From NCBI GenBank assembly GCA_964556665.1, contig CAZKXU010000001.1, forward strand, positions 71,682 through 135,681: a stretch of DNA of 64,000 nucleotides. Reading direction: 5' to 3'. The position numbers and the translations under genes are program-made. The notes beneath the pieces are model-generated. The model made no database searches. It was not told the origin of the DNA and was given only the letters and a program-made list of their open reading frames with translations. Shown piece by piece: positions 7,954-16,712 of the stretch (positions are counted from its first letter, which is position 1; every line of letters begins with the position of its first letter). Source of the DNA: CAZKXU01 sp964556665 (GTDB lineage Bacteria > Bdellovibrionota_C > UBA2361 > CAZKXU01).

Positions 7954-9288
7954 CTAATCAAGCGCGCTATAAATACTCTCGTCAGTCTGCATCGATTCAA
8001 ATAAGCCATCTATTGTTAAAGGTTTTGCAAAAACCGCAGTGGCTTCCCGGCCTGAAAGAACCTGAACATGTGGTACTAACTCGCTAACACGTTGCTTGAC
8101 GATCTCGCTCCACTCACGAGACGCTCCGGACAATCCTTTGCCTGCAGCAAATGCGAGAGAGTCGCCGGTAACGGCTTGTCCTACGCCTCCATACGGACTA
8201 ACATATGTTGTGGCCTGCGCATCTGAAGCCGCCTTACCAATGCCATCAAGTGCACCGGCAAATCCAGCTGCACCGATTGCTTTGCCGATCGGATCTATAA
8301 GAAGGCCTTGCATGCCACGAATTCCATCTTCACCTACAACCCAGCCATCAACTTTAAATACACGTCGACTGCCATCTGGGTATCTAATGTTAAGGTCTGT
8401 AAGTCGAAATAATGCGCGTGAATCACTAAGAGAACCTTGCGCTGCCGCAATTAGCCTTGCTTCACCAAGTGGCAGTACTGATCCATCCGGACCTTGAATA
8501 TCGCCACTTAGTTTAAATACAACTGGGTAGGGTGTGCCATCTGTAGGAGCATTGACTCCTGCTAATAACTTAATTCGAACTGAATCTCCCGTCCCGATAT
8601 ATGCTATTTTGCGCGGAGCAGCTGGTGGAGGTGGAGCCACGCCAGGCTCTTCATTTCCAAACGATTCAAGCTCTCCAGTATCGTTCATTGCCATATCGTA
8701 ACTAGTGCCGCCCATGCCTGGCATACCCCCAGCATCTACATCCATTGGATTTGGATATCCTGCAGCAGATCCTGTCGCGCCTCCAGCTCCATAAGCACCC
8801 TGCGCTCCGCTGTTGAATCTGCCGTGGGCAGTTGCTGCAGATCCTCCGTACGCAGCCCCTGCTGCACCAGCGGCTCCAGGCGCACCCGCCGCTCCGGCTG
8901 CACCCGCTATTCCAGCAATTCCATTACCACCAGAGCTACCCTCATCGGAAATACGCTCCAATACCTTTTTAAAGATCTCTGCCGTTTTCTTTTCATACTC
9001 GGTTTGAGCTTTATTTTGGTTCTCAACTGATTTGCTTAAGTCTGTCAGTACATTTTTAGTACCTTCTAACTCATTGCGAAATCTCTCGATGAGATCACCA
9101 TACGCCTCATTATTATTCTTATTCGTGAGACGCTCTGTTGGCTGAGCTCTGGCATCGAGACGACGGTTCCGGCTAGTAGGCCCAGAAAAAATCGTCCATG
9201 CTAAGAGAAGGAGGCCAACTAAGAGGATAAACCTCGTCTTGGCGTCATTCTTGATGAGAAGTTGTAAGTCCTTTAGTTTTTGTTTCAT
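7954..9288 (-). CDS. TraB/VirB10-family T4SS core protein with Ala/Gly-rich hinge
   Basis: 444 residues. One inner-membrane helix near the N-terminus (about residues 18-34, TRFILLVGLLLLAWTIF) is followed by a periplasmic coiled coil (about residues 55-112), a very low-complexity Ala/Gly stretch (about residues 118-158) and a VirB10-like beta domain. The domain pattern includes GDSVRIKLLAGVNAP, YPVVFKLSGDIQGPDGS, the RALFRLTDLNIRYPDG segment and a Gly-rich GFAGALDGIG region typical of the antenna part. VirB10/TraB spans the envelope and passes energy signals to the outer-membrane channel. The collagen-like GAAGAAGAPG repeats in the hinge replace the Pro-rich linker seen in many relatives. Confidence 0.85.
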   Translation of the reverse strand: MKQKLKDLQLLIKNDAKTRFILLVGLLLLAWTIFSGPTSRNRRLDARAQPTERLTNKNNNEAYGDLIERFRNELEGTKNVLTDLSKSVENQNKAQTEYEKKTAEIFKKVLERISDEGSSGGNGIAGIAGAAGAAGAPGAAGAAGAAYGGSAATAHGRFNSGAQGAYGAGGATGSAAGYPNPMDVDAGGMPGMGGTSYDMAMNDTGELESFGNEEPGVAPPPPAAPRKIAYIGTGDSVRIKLLAGVNAPTDGTPYPVVFKLSGDIQGPDGSVLPLGEARLIAAAQGSLSDSRALFRLTDLNIRYPDGSRRVFKVDGWVVGEDGIRGMQGLLIDPIGKAIGAAGFAGALDGIGKAASDAQATTYVSPYGGVGQAVTGDSLAFAAGKGLSGASREWSEIVKQRVSELVPHVQVLSGREATAVFAKPLTIDGLFESMQTDESIYSALD

Positions 9289-9296
9289 ATGCTACC

Positions 9297-10097
9297 CTAC
9301 CTTGCTGATTTAGGTTTGGTTACAATGTAAATTTTAGTCTGATGCTTTCCTGCTATCTGATGCTCAATATTGAGAGGCTTAGCAGCTAATTCCCAATTTT
9401 GCATAGATATTGCTCTGGTACCATCAAGACGAAAAGTTGCCGGATTAATGCGCTGTACGACATCTAGGCGATTCTCCGCATCGATAATATAACCCCAAAG
9501 ATTTGGTCCAATTATTAGTTTGTCAATTTTGGCTGAGAGTGTCCCGTCATCAAGCACCACCTCGCCGCGATATTTTTCGCTGATCTGATATCCTGGCACT
9601 GCTCCCTTACCGAACTCAGTTACTAAGACCATCTCGCGCATTAGGCCGCTAATCGCAGTAGGCGGGGCATATTCATAGTTTTTTTCCTTATATGCTGGAT
9701 CCATCTCCTCTTTGGATAAAATCATAGATCCACGCTCATCCAAAATTCTTACTAAATTATCCCTTGGACTCTCATCGTTGGAGCGTTGTGCACGAATCGA
9801 GTAAGAGCGACCATCTTCAAGCCGTACAATGATTGCTTCACCCTGGTCGCTGAGAGACTCTCTTGCAAAGATAATTAGATCTGAATCTTTCTTATCTAGA
9901 GAGATGGCGGAGTCTTTTCTTTTGAAGCCTCCCGAGATCTTCCCTGGGAACTCTAGCTGAGTTGGCTCTCCAGGAGTTACTCGTATAGTGACCTCCTGAT
10001 TGTCGTACTGTACGTCACGAGCCAAAGCTGTGTTCGCAAGCATCAATAGACCTGAGATTACGAAGCTAAATTTTACAAATACATCTTTCCTGTTCAT
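9297..10097 (-). CDS. TraK/VirB9-family periplasmic core protein
   Basis: 266 residues with a signal peptide ending near ANTALA|RD. The body is mostly beta-strand, with TraK-like features: an N-terminal strand pair (QEVTIRVTPGEPTQLEFPG), a middle GEAIIVRLEDGRSYSIRAQ strand set and a C-terminal domain including GPNLWGYIIDAENRLDVVQR. TraK-type proteins form the outer-membrane-associated ring with TraV and the TraB C-terminus. AGGGG precedes the ATG. The gene lies between the TraE and TraB equivalents exactly as in F. Confidence 0.75.
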   Translation of the reverse strand: MNRKDVFVKFSFVISGLLMLANTALARDVQYDNQEVTIRVTPGEPTQLEFPGKISGGFKRKDSAISLDKKDSDLIIFARESLSDQGEAIIVRLEDGRSYSIRAQRSNDESPRDNLVRILDERGSMILSKEEMDPAYKEKNYEYAPPTAISGLMREMVLVTEFGKGAVPGYQISEKYRGEVVLDDGTLSAKIDKLIIGPNLWGYIIDAENRLDVVQRINPATFRLDGTRAISMQNWELAAKPLNIEHQIAGKHQTKIYIVTKPKSAR

Positions 10098-10105
10098 AAA
10101 TGCCC

Positions 10106-10816
10106 CTATAAATTTCTACGTTCCATAGCCGCCTCTTTAGCGCTCTTTTCTAATTCGTTTTTAATCTCTCCCTTCTTAACATCTTTAACGCCAACATCAG
10201 TTATTACGATTCCATATTGATTAAGGCCATTACGAGGAATCGTTGTCATAGTTATTGTGTATGTAGTTAACAAGACGGGAAGCTCTTTGCCTGCGATTAT
10301 CTTTTGACGCTCGCCGGTCATGCTTACCGTAACTTTATTGTCCTCCCGTTTAATCTGATTGAGCGTTGGATCAACCCAGAAGAGTTGTGTTCGATTAGTC
10401 CCTTCAATAGCTGAAAGTTCAGCATCGAGGATTTTAATATTAAATTCGGAAAGTAATGGCTCCACCAGCATTTTACGAGCTTCAGTAAATTGACGCTTAG
10501 CGTTATAAGGCTGATAGGTAGCGACAAAATTAATATAATCTGTCGCCATATCCATAAATTCAGTGTCCGGGATTTCACGAGCTGCATAAATCCCAGGCAG
10601 CGGTTTTTGCGGAACGTTTATTTCTACCTTTCTTGTCCACCAGGTGATGAGTGCAAAGATTAAGGCGATACATGTAGCAGGAATTTGAAGCAGTGCGATA
10701 GCTCGCCAGAACAAAGCCTGATCTTTATACGACTCCCAGATACGGATGGTATCTCCTGCAGATCTGCCATCCATAATCTCTGTCTGTTTGATAGTATTTG
10801 CTACTGCTACTTTCAT
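10106..10816 (-). CDS. TraE/VirB8-like inner-membrane protein
   Basis: 236 residues from the ATG at 10816; a TTG two codons upstream is the alternative start. A single helix (about residues 38-59, ALLQIPATCIALIFALITW) anchors a periplasmic domain of about 170 residues. The domain has helices first (DMATDYINFVATYQPYN) and later alternating strands (KVTVSMTGERQKII, LLTTYTITMT, YGIVITDVGV), the NTF2-like layout of VirB8, TraE and DotI proteins. These proteins help assemble the inner-membrane complex. Context between TraL and TraK equivalents supports TraE. Confidence 0.75.
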   Translation of the reverse strand: MKVAVANTIKQTEIMDGRSAGDTIRIWESYKDQALFWRAIALLQIPATCIALIFALITWWTRKVEINVPQKPLPGIYAAREIPDTEFMDMATDYINFVATYQPYNAKRQFTEARKMLVEPLLSEFNIKILDAELSAIEGTNRTQLFWVDPTLNQIKREDNKVTVSMTGERQKIIAGKELPVLLTTYTITMTTIPRNGLNQYGIVITDVGVKDVKKGEIKNELEKSAKEAAMERRNL

Positions 10817-10832
10817 AAGCAATTACTCATTA

Positions 10833-11219
10833 TTACGCTTGCTCAACTTCTTTAAAAATTTCATCAAGATTAAGTTGAACGTATTCTCTTGATCTCTTCA
10901 TCTCTTTAATCGGTGCTCCGCTCCACAACGGCTGTAAATTTGCCGGTGAAGGAATGTTGGGTGGATTAATCCCTACAAGTACTAAACAAAAATTCATCAG
11001 CCCGCGCTCCTCGTCTGGAAATCGACTTCGCAGTGTTGCCAGTATCGCAGTCGTGCTAATCCATATAAGTAGTAGTGCTGGCATAGCGGTCGATGTCTTC
11101 TTAAAAAAGAGTTCACTTGAGATCATGAACATGGAGAATCCTGCGGCCCATTCCCCCAACTTGGCGCCAAGCATAGTCCATGATTCATTTAGTCCCTGTA
11201 TGACCTCTCCGTTATCCAT
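10833..11219 (-). CDS. TraL/VirB3-like small inner-membrane protein
   Basis: 128 residues with two adjacent hydrophobic segments (about residues 20-36 and 44-63) and a third weaker one (MNFCLVLVGI). Small size, N-terminal hairpin and position directly before the TraE equivalent match TraL of F-type systems, which works with the TraC ATPase. Sequence identity to TraL cannot be shown by eye, so the call depends mostly on gene order. A GGAGG site just before the ATG supports the start. Confidence 0.55.
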   Translation of the reverse strand: MDNGEVIQGLNESWTMLGAKLGEWAAGFSMFMISSELFFKKTSTAMPALLLIWISTTAILATLRSRFPDEERGLMNFCLVLVGINPPNIPSPANLQPLWSGAPIKEMKRSREYVQLNLDEIFKEVEQA

Positions 11220-11230
11220 TCATCCCTCCC

Positions 11231-11647
11231 TTATTTCTCAATCTCCTCTTTAGTGCTGGAGTCACTCTCAGAAGACTGCTTACTTCTAGTCAGCCTCTGA
11301 TCTGCTTCTGTCTCATTTAATAGACGGCTATCTGCCTGAAATCTTACGCCGCTCTCACTTAAGCGTGGCTGCGGATCAAGCAGTCGCTCTAGTTCGTCGA
11401 CCCGACTTAATACTGTGTTTCTCCATATACCTGCGTCTAACATCGCATCCGGATCGGCCAGCTCTCTAGCACGATCAAACTCTCTTAACGCCTCTACAAG
11501 ATGAGCCCGTGATCTGAGATAATGTCCTTTAGCTGATGCCAGCCTCTCCCCTTTAGCGTTCTCAATGCCAACACGGCGCTCTGCAGAGGCTTCCAGTAAT
11601 GGTGCCAGTGCAATCGTTGCCACCAGTAAGTATGCGAATTTCTTCAT
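11231..11647 (-). CDS. Exported helical protein, first gene of the T4SS operon
   Basis: 138 residues with a signal peptide (MKKFAYLLVATIALAPLLEASA) and a mature part that is entirely helical and charged, with a Ser/Glu-rich tail. It occupies the position of the pilin gene traA but lacks the second hydrophobic helix of F pilins, so it is not an evident pilin. No family recognised. The ATG is preceded by AGGTG and by a good promoter at 11681-11708, so this gene is the operon leader. It could be a periplasmic accessory or secreted protein. Confidence 0.65.
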   Translation of the reverse strand: MKKFAYLLVATIALAPLLEASAERRVGIENAKGERLASAKGHYLRSRAHLVEALREFDRARELADPDAMLDAGIWRNTVLSRVDELERLLDPQPRLSESGVRFQADSRLLNETEADQRLTRSKQSSESDSSTKEEIEK

Positions 11648-11680
11648 AGATTACACCTATTCAATAGATATATTGCCTTC

Positions 11681-11708
11681 ACAATAGAGCAGTCGCTCAA
11701 ATTGTCAA
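11681..11708 (-). promoter_or_regulatory. Probable sigma-70-type promoter of the T4SS operon
   Basis: On the minus strand a perfect -35 box TTGACA (11708-11703) is followed after 16 bases by TATTGT (11686-11681). Transcription would start near 11675, about 28 bases before the ATG of the first gene. The region between the divergent operons (11648-11870) holds no convincing gene. Confidence 0.55.
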
Positions 11709-11870
11709 TTAACGTTATGTAAACTATAGACCTTTTTGTGATGTGATTTTTTAATAAATTTGGAGTAACCTTCTGTGGAAACTCAACATAATATATTATG
11801 AATTTATGAGGTTGTTTTAACGCCTTAGTAAGATATTCAGTCCTTTTTACTACGGCCAAGGGTTATATTT

Positions 11871-13904
11871 GTGGGATCTCAGAGTAGTGAAGCATCATTA
11901 AAGGAGCAGAAAGCTCTCAGTAGGCTTAAGCGCCGATATACCGGAAGTATAATTAAATTACTATTTGTCGGAGTAGTAGGCTTTATCGCTCTTGGACTTG
12001 CTCTATCTACTATTAAGGAAGAAGAGGGAGCAGAGGGGTATCATCTCAAAGCAGATTGGTACTCTGAGTATAATGAAACACAGCGCGGATTTCAGGATTG
12101 GTTGGAACAGCATGGAACTGTTGTTGAGTACAAGGTATTTAACACCCTCTCAGGAACGATCCTTGATACTGCGTTACTCCTAATACCTAAAAACACCAAC
12201 CGTAATCGTCTATCATTCTTTGGTAAGATTTACCTAGGAACCCATTTTGCAGCATTGCGGGTTACATTTGTCTTGTTGGCATCACTTCGTATCTGGATCG
12301 TGCTTGCCATGGCTGGTGCAATCTGGGGGATCTGGGGGATTAAGCTACATCTTGGAAAGGATGTCCTAGGTATGACCGGCAATGGGAGGCTGTTTTACTC
12401 CGGTATCAGGGCTGATCTTAAAAAAGTAGCAGCCAGCGGTGCGCCTGATATTCATATCACAGGACTTGCCTGTCCGCAGATGACTTCAGAGAAGGTTACA
12501 AGCGAATCCGAGTTGGTTGATTTTTTGAGGAAGCACGGAGCTCTGAATCAGACAAACTTTGCATTGGCTTCAATTATCTTAAATTCAGCTTCAATGCCTG
12601 CGCATGTAGCACCATTTGGGGAGGAGGCTCTTTTTGAAAAAAGTTTTAGTGGTGTAACGATAGTAGATAATGCACTCACCATATTAAAACATGCCTTTTC
12701 TTTGCAGGCCGAGTACATTAAAGGTGTAGCTCCGACGATTTCTGAATTAAAAGAATTAGAGAGTGTGCAGCGAATTGATCATGCTCAGTATGCAGCTCTT
12801 CTTAAAGCGGGCCTTAATCGTGTCCTTACAGCAGAAGCCAAAAAGCTCTTAGCAACAATTGACCCGGTTGTGCTTGCAACAGTAATCCTTGCATTTGAAT
12901 CAGGGAAAACTATGGCTTTTCAGAATGAGGGTGGTCGCTGGCTTAGAAAATCTACATTTATTGAGCTTTGTGCTAGGTCGGTGCTGCATTCACTCCCTAG
13001 TTACGGAGATGAGTATGATTTCGATCGCAGAACATTAATAAGACGTACTCTTGTATACTCTTCGCGATCAAGCGTATTTGGTCCGGTACGGTTTGCACTG
13101 GATCTTAGTGCAGAATGTAGAGCACTTAGACAATGGACAGAGCTGCTATTAGCAGTGCCTCATTCACTTCGCTCGGTAATAGATGACGTCGAGTTATACG
13201 GTGTAATGTGTAAGGTTGAAGCTGCTTGGAGCCAACGGCTTTTTGCAGAGCTTGCCAGCTCCCCTCCCGAGATCTTGCAAGATGCATTTGCAGTTTCACA
13301 GAGCGGGGCTTTTTACTTTGGCATCAAGCCTATAATTAAGGAGCTGCGTGCCTCGGTAGAAGGGCGAGATTTGCGCCGTATTGAAGAGCTTGCTGCTAGA
13401 GTATCGCAAAAGCAGAGAATTTTTGAGATGTCAGCCGATCTGCAAAACGATAAGGATGAGCGCCAAGCTATACCTGCTTATCAGCGCATCATGGCACCAT
13501 TAGGACTTAAAGAGATTGAGTCACTGGCGGTAGAGCATGGGGTAACCGCAGTTGATATGAAAGATTGGCTAGCCCTACGGATAGCTCTAAATTCATTTGG
13601 CTGGTTAGGTAGACGGGTTGGTGATTATACAATTTCCGATCCATCAGTAATTCACCTTGTTTTTAAGACTGAGAAGGCTTTGCCTGGGACAAATGAGCTA
13701 GGACTGCTGGGCCGCTCAGCCATGGTGTCGCTGCGCGGTTCTAAGCTTGAGACACGCTGGGGAAAGAATTGGAGTTCCCGATTTAATATAGCTCTACGTA
13801 CTAATATGGCGCGCAATAAAGAGGAGATGGCGCAGTTACTGCGTGGCATTGAGCCAAAGGAACGGGACGAAGAGGAGAATACTGGAGTGGTAGTAGGAGC
13901 TTAA
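11871..13904 (+). CDS. DotM/IcmP-like (TrbA-type) coupling-complex protein
   Basis: 677 residues from a GTG, with AAGG ten bases upstream. Two membrane segments (about residues 28-47 and 129-157) precede a large soluble region that begins GNGRLFYSGIRADL and DIHITGLACPQM. This layout of N-terminal helices followed by a helical cytoplasmic domain fits DotM/TrbA-type proteins, which bind the coupling ATPase DotL and recruit substrates. The next gene, 15 bases downstream, encodes the coupling ATPase, as dotM neighbours dotL in Dot/Icm loci. The protein is longer than Legionella DotM, so the extra 300 residues may be a lineage-specific substrate platform. Call made from topology and context with partial motif memory. 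Confidence 0.5.
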   Translation: MGSQSSEASLKEQKALSRLKRRYTGSIIKLLFVGVVGFIALGLALSTIKEEEGAEGYHLKADWYSEYNETQRGFQDWLEQHGTVVEYKVFNTLSGTILDTALLLIPKNTNRNRLSFFGKIYLGTHFAALRVTFVLLASLRIWIVLAMAGAIWGIWGIKLHLGKDVLGMTGNGRLFYSGIRADLKKVAASGAPDIHITGLACPQMTSEKVTSESELVDFLRKHGALNQTNFALASIILNSASMPAHVAPFGEEALFEKSFSGVTIVDNALTILKHAFSLQAEYIKGVAPTISELKELESVQRIDHAQYAALLKAGLNRVLTAEAKKLLATIDPVVLATVILAFESGKTMAFQNEGGRWLRKSTFIELCARSVLHSLPSYGDEYDFDRRTLIRRTLVYSSRSSVFGPVRFALDLSAECRALRQWTELLLAVPHSLRSVIDDVELYGVMCKVEAAWSQRLFAELASSPPEILQDAFAVSQSGAFYFGIKPIIKELRASVEGRDLRRIEELAARVSQKQRIFEMSADLQNDKDERQAIPAYQRIMAPLGLKEIESLAVEHGVTAVDMKDWLALRIALNSFGWLGRRVGDYTISDPSVIHLVFKTEKALPGTNELGLLGRSAMVSLRGSKLETRWGKNWSSRFNIALRTNMARNKEEMAQLLRGIEPKERDEEENTGVVVGA

Positions 13905-13919
13905 TAGTAAGATTGTATT

Positions 13920-16046
13920 ATGGCACGAAACTATAGACGTTCAAATTTTAATGATCTGCGTGAAGAAGAAAGGTCGCGTGCCTTGCGTACTGGAGGTTTG
14001 GCTGCACTAGGTGGTCTGAGTCTAGCAGCAACCCCATTCTTTTCTGGATTAGATCCTAACCTGCTATTCGCCCTAGGTGCATTACCCAGTGTTGCCATAG
14101 CCAATACTGCAAAGACATTAGCTCGCCAGTATTGGTATGAAAAAGAGAGAAAGGCGGAGTCAGTGAGACGGGATGGGCGGGAAGTATTAGGTATGCCTCC
14201 GCAGCGTAATTGCTTTGAGGATGCTCTTAAAGATGCAAGATCTCGTGGCAAGAAAGTAATTGATAAGTATCTAGTTGGCTTTGAACTTGATAGCGGAGCA
14301 CCGCTATGGATTGATGAAGATGAGATCTGTACGCATGGCTGTGTCTTTGCAAAGACAGGAGTAGGTAAGACGCTTTGGCTTGAATCGCTGATTTTTCAGC
14401 AGATGGCACGCGGAAGAGCTAGCGGCTGTACCTTTATTGATGCTAAGCGTGATTCTACAACACTTGCGCATATTATACAGATGGCACTTATCACCGGTCG
14501 AATTGAGGATCTAATAGTTATTGATCCGTTTGACAGCTTGCACTGTTATAATTTTGTTATGACCCATCAAAGGGCAGATGTGAAGGCACGGAAAGTCCTA
14601 CGCGCTGGACTCCCTCCAACTTCAGATCAGAGTACTACCAAACATTATGATCGTATGGCAGCCGACTCTATCTATCGTATGGTGCGTGCTATGGAGAGTT
14701 TTGGGCTCTCCTGGTCGATTCGCGATATAGCAGTTTCCTTATCGGCGTTTAATATAGCCTACCCGCACCTGCGTTCGATGCTTCACAAAATTGGAGCACG
14801 CCAAGCAATGGTTGAGCTTGGCCATCTCGCGGCGAGTTATCGTAGTCCCAAAGGAATGCTTGATACGGCAAGAATTACAGATAATTTACGTGGTATAGCC
14901 TCTGAGCTTCACTCGATCGCAGGTAGTGAGTCCGGCAAAATCTTTTGCACTCGTTATACTGATTTAGTTCTAACTGATGCGATTTTACGCGGAAAGATCA
15001 TCTATTTTATGCTACCGCGCTTAGAAGAGGCAGAAAGTGCGGCACGCATGGTGAAGGTCTTTAGAGAGGATCTAGAAGTCTCAATCGGAGAGATAACTTC
15101 CTCTCGAATCCATAATTTGGAGGACCCGCATCTTGTAATTATAGATGAGGGATCTTCTACTTTTGGTCCAACCTGGGCAAATCTCTTTGAGCTTGCACGA
15201 AAAGGGCGGTTCGCACTCCTGTTTGGCGCGCAGTCAACTGGTGGATTAACCGATAGTGCAACAGGATTGAGTGAGGCCTTCTATGAACGTGTGATGGCGA
15301 ATGTAAATCTCAAGGTCTTGATGCGAGTCGGAGATAATCGCACGGCGATGGAGATGACAGAGTGGATTGGAAAGGTAACAACGACAAAGAAGACCGTTGG
15401 TGCAGGAGTCTCAGTTGGAAGAATGACGAGTGATATGCGCGGCGCTTTTGACCTTGAGGCTCGTCGTATGGGCAATGAGTCACAGAATGTTAGTTTTTCT
15501 GAAGATGAAGAGGATCTGGTAAGTGCTGAAGAATTAAAGCATGAGATGAGTGCTGAGAAGGGGCTTGCTTGGTTTGATCTTGGAAATGGCAAGATAGTTA
15601 AGGGCAGATCTTTTTGGTTTAATGCAGAGCTCCCAGAGACTTGGGAAGGCAGAGAGTTTATACAGAAGTTGGAGCGGTTTGAGAACGATGAGATCGGGCT
15701 AGCTGACCTAGTAGATGAGAGAATTTTAAGAAGGGAGGAGGAGGAAACCTCCTTTGAGCTAGGTGCCCGGCCGGAGGGTGGAGGTGATTTTTCAGGAAAG
15801 CCGGTAGCGGCTTTAGCAAAGGAGAAAGACAATTCGTCTGCTGCTAAGGAGGAGGCTCCAGAGGAGGCTGGTCCATTTCGTTTGGGTATTATGCCTGGCC
15901 CAAGACGCGGTCGGGGGGTTGTAACGGCAATAAATCAAGTGGAGGAAAAAAAGATAGAGCAAAAAGTAGAGCCGGTTAAGAAGGAGGGAGGAGGGCTTAA
16001 GTTGTCGGAAAATAAAGAGAAATCAGGAGTACTGAAAAGATTATAA
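13920..16046 (+). CDS. Type IV coupling ATPase, TraD/DotL/VirD4 family
   Basis: 708 residues. Two short hydrophobic segments near the N-terminus (about residues 24-42 and 47-62) precede a P-loop domain: Walker A VFAKTGVGKTLW near residue 143, a DAKRDSTT segment, Walker B HLVIIDEGSS near residue 404 and a downstream FGAQST motif. VirD4-type ATPases select substrates and feed them to the channel. The C-terminal 130 residues are charged, low-complexity and Lys/Glu-rich, a typical place for adaptor binding, as in DotL. No relaxase gene is near, which argues for protein rather than DNA substrates. Confidence 0.85.
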   Translation: MARNYRRSNFNDLREEERSRALRTGGLAALGGLSLAATPFFSGLDPNLLFALGALPSVAIANTAKTLARQYWYEKERKAESVRRDGREVLGMPPQRNCFEDALKDARSRGKKVIDKYLVGFELDSGAPLWIDEDEICTHGCVFAKTGVGKTLWLESLIFQQMARGRASGCTFIDAKRDSTTLAHIIQMALITGRIEDLIVIDPFDSLHCYNFVMTHQRADVKARKVLRAGLPPTSDQSTTKHYDRMAADSIYRMVRAMESFGLSWSIRDIAVSLSAFNIAYPHLRSMLHKIGARQAMVELGHLAASYRSPKGMLDTARITDNLRGIASELHSIAGSESGKIFCTRYTDLVLTDAILRGKIIYFMLPRLEEAESAARMVKVFREDLEVSIGEITSSRIHNLEDPHLVIIDEGSSTFGPTWANLFELARKGRFALLFGAQSTGGLTDSATGLSEAFYERVMANVNLKVLMRVGDNRTAMEMTEWIGKVTTTKKTVGAGVSVGRMTSDMRGAFDLEARRMGNESQNVSFSEDEEDLVSAEELKHEMSAEKGLAWFDLGNGKIVKGRSFWFNAELPETWEGREFIQKLERFENDEIGLADLVDERILRREEEETSFELGARPEGGGDFSGKPVAALAKEKDNSSAAKEEAPEEAGPFRLGIMPGPRRGRGVVTAINQVEEKKIEQKVEPVKKEGGGLKLSENKEKSGVLKRL

Positions 16047-16208
16047 CAAAGCTTTGTATGATAGAACAAATTTAGGTTAGTAAACTTTTTGAATTTTAGC
16101 TAATTTTGTAATAGGATTGGCAGGCAAGGCAAGAACGTAACATATTGAATAGATCTCTTACGCTCCTCTGCTATCCTATCGAAGTTGGTTTTTATAAGAG
16201 TAGGTTAT

Positions 16209-16712
16209 ATGAGTGAAGGACTAAATTTTACAATCAATAAATCATTTGGACGTTTAAGACTAGTTCCGGATACGGTTGGTCTTAAGATGAGCTACGTGCC
16301 CATAGTCAACGGCGAGGCAGCTTCTGAGGGAGAAGGTGCTCTAGACTTAGAGATTCCACTTGAAGCAGTAGGTGGGCTTTGGGCTACTACCCGTGCTTTT
16401 CTATATGGAGTTGAGTCTCTTGATGAGAATGTGATTTTACGTGGACCAGAAGGGGACATCTTAATAAAACTTTATAGGGATAAGCCGCGTGGACAGACCG
16501 GCAAACTGACAGGTGAGGAGGTTTGTTGGCTTCGTATCGTAACCGGACGAAGTGAGGAGGAGAGGCGTCGTATTAAGCTTGGGCCACGTGATCTTCTTTG
16601 TATTGAGCTTGCTTGTAATTCTGTCTTAGTTTTATCAAGCAATGCGCAGGCGATGGGATCGAAAAATGTAGCTGCTCATACTGGTGCTGCTCCCAGGGTC
16701 GCAGCCGGCTAA
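16209..16712 (+). CDS. Hypothetical protein downstream of the coupling ATPase
   Basis: 167 residues from an ATG at 16209, preceded by AGTAGG; a TTG eight codons up is a poorer start. No signal peptide or membrane segment. The sequence alternates short strands and acidic loops (LDLEIPLEAVGGLW, VILRGPEGDILIKLYRD, EEVCWLRIVTGRSEEE). I recognise no family. It lies about 160 bases after the coupling ATPase on the same strand, so it may belong to the same unit as an adaptor or chaperone; this is a guess. Its stop overlaps the convergent LanM gene by four bases. Confidence 0.6.
   Translation: MSEGLNFTINKSFGRLRLVPDTVGLKMSYVPIVNGEAASEGEGALDLEIPLEAVGGLWATTRAFLYGVESLDENVILRGPEGDILIKLYRDKPRGQTGKLTGEEVCWLRIVTGRSEEERRRIKLGPRDLLCIELACNSVLVLSSNAQAMGSKNVAAHTGAAPRVAAG

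Noticed and set aside
11644..11859. 71-codon minus-strand frame between the divergent secretion operons
   Set aside because: It covers the promoter of the T4SS operon, has no ribosome site and overlaps the start of the first gene. Composition is like AT-rich non-coding DNA.
12000..13900. Relaxase or conjugation gene in the T4SS locus
   Set aside because: I looked for HUH or MOB-type motifs in the neighbouring genes and saw none.
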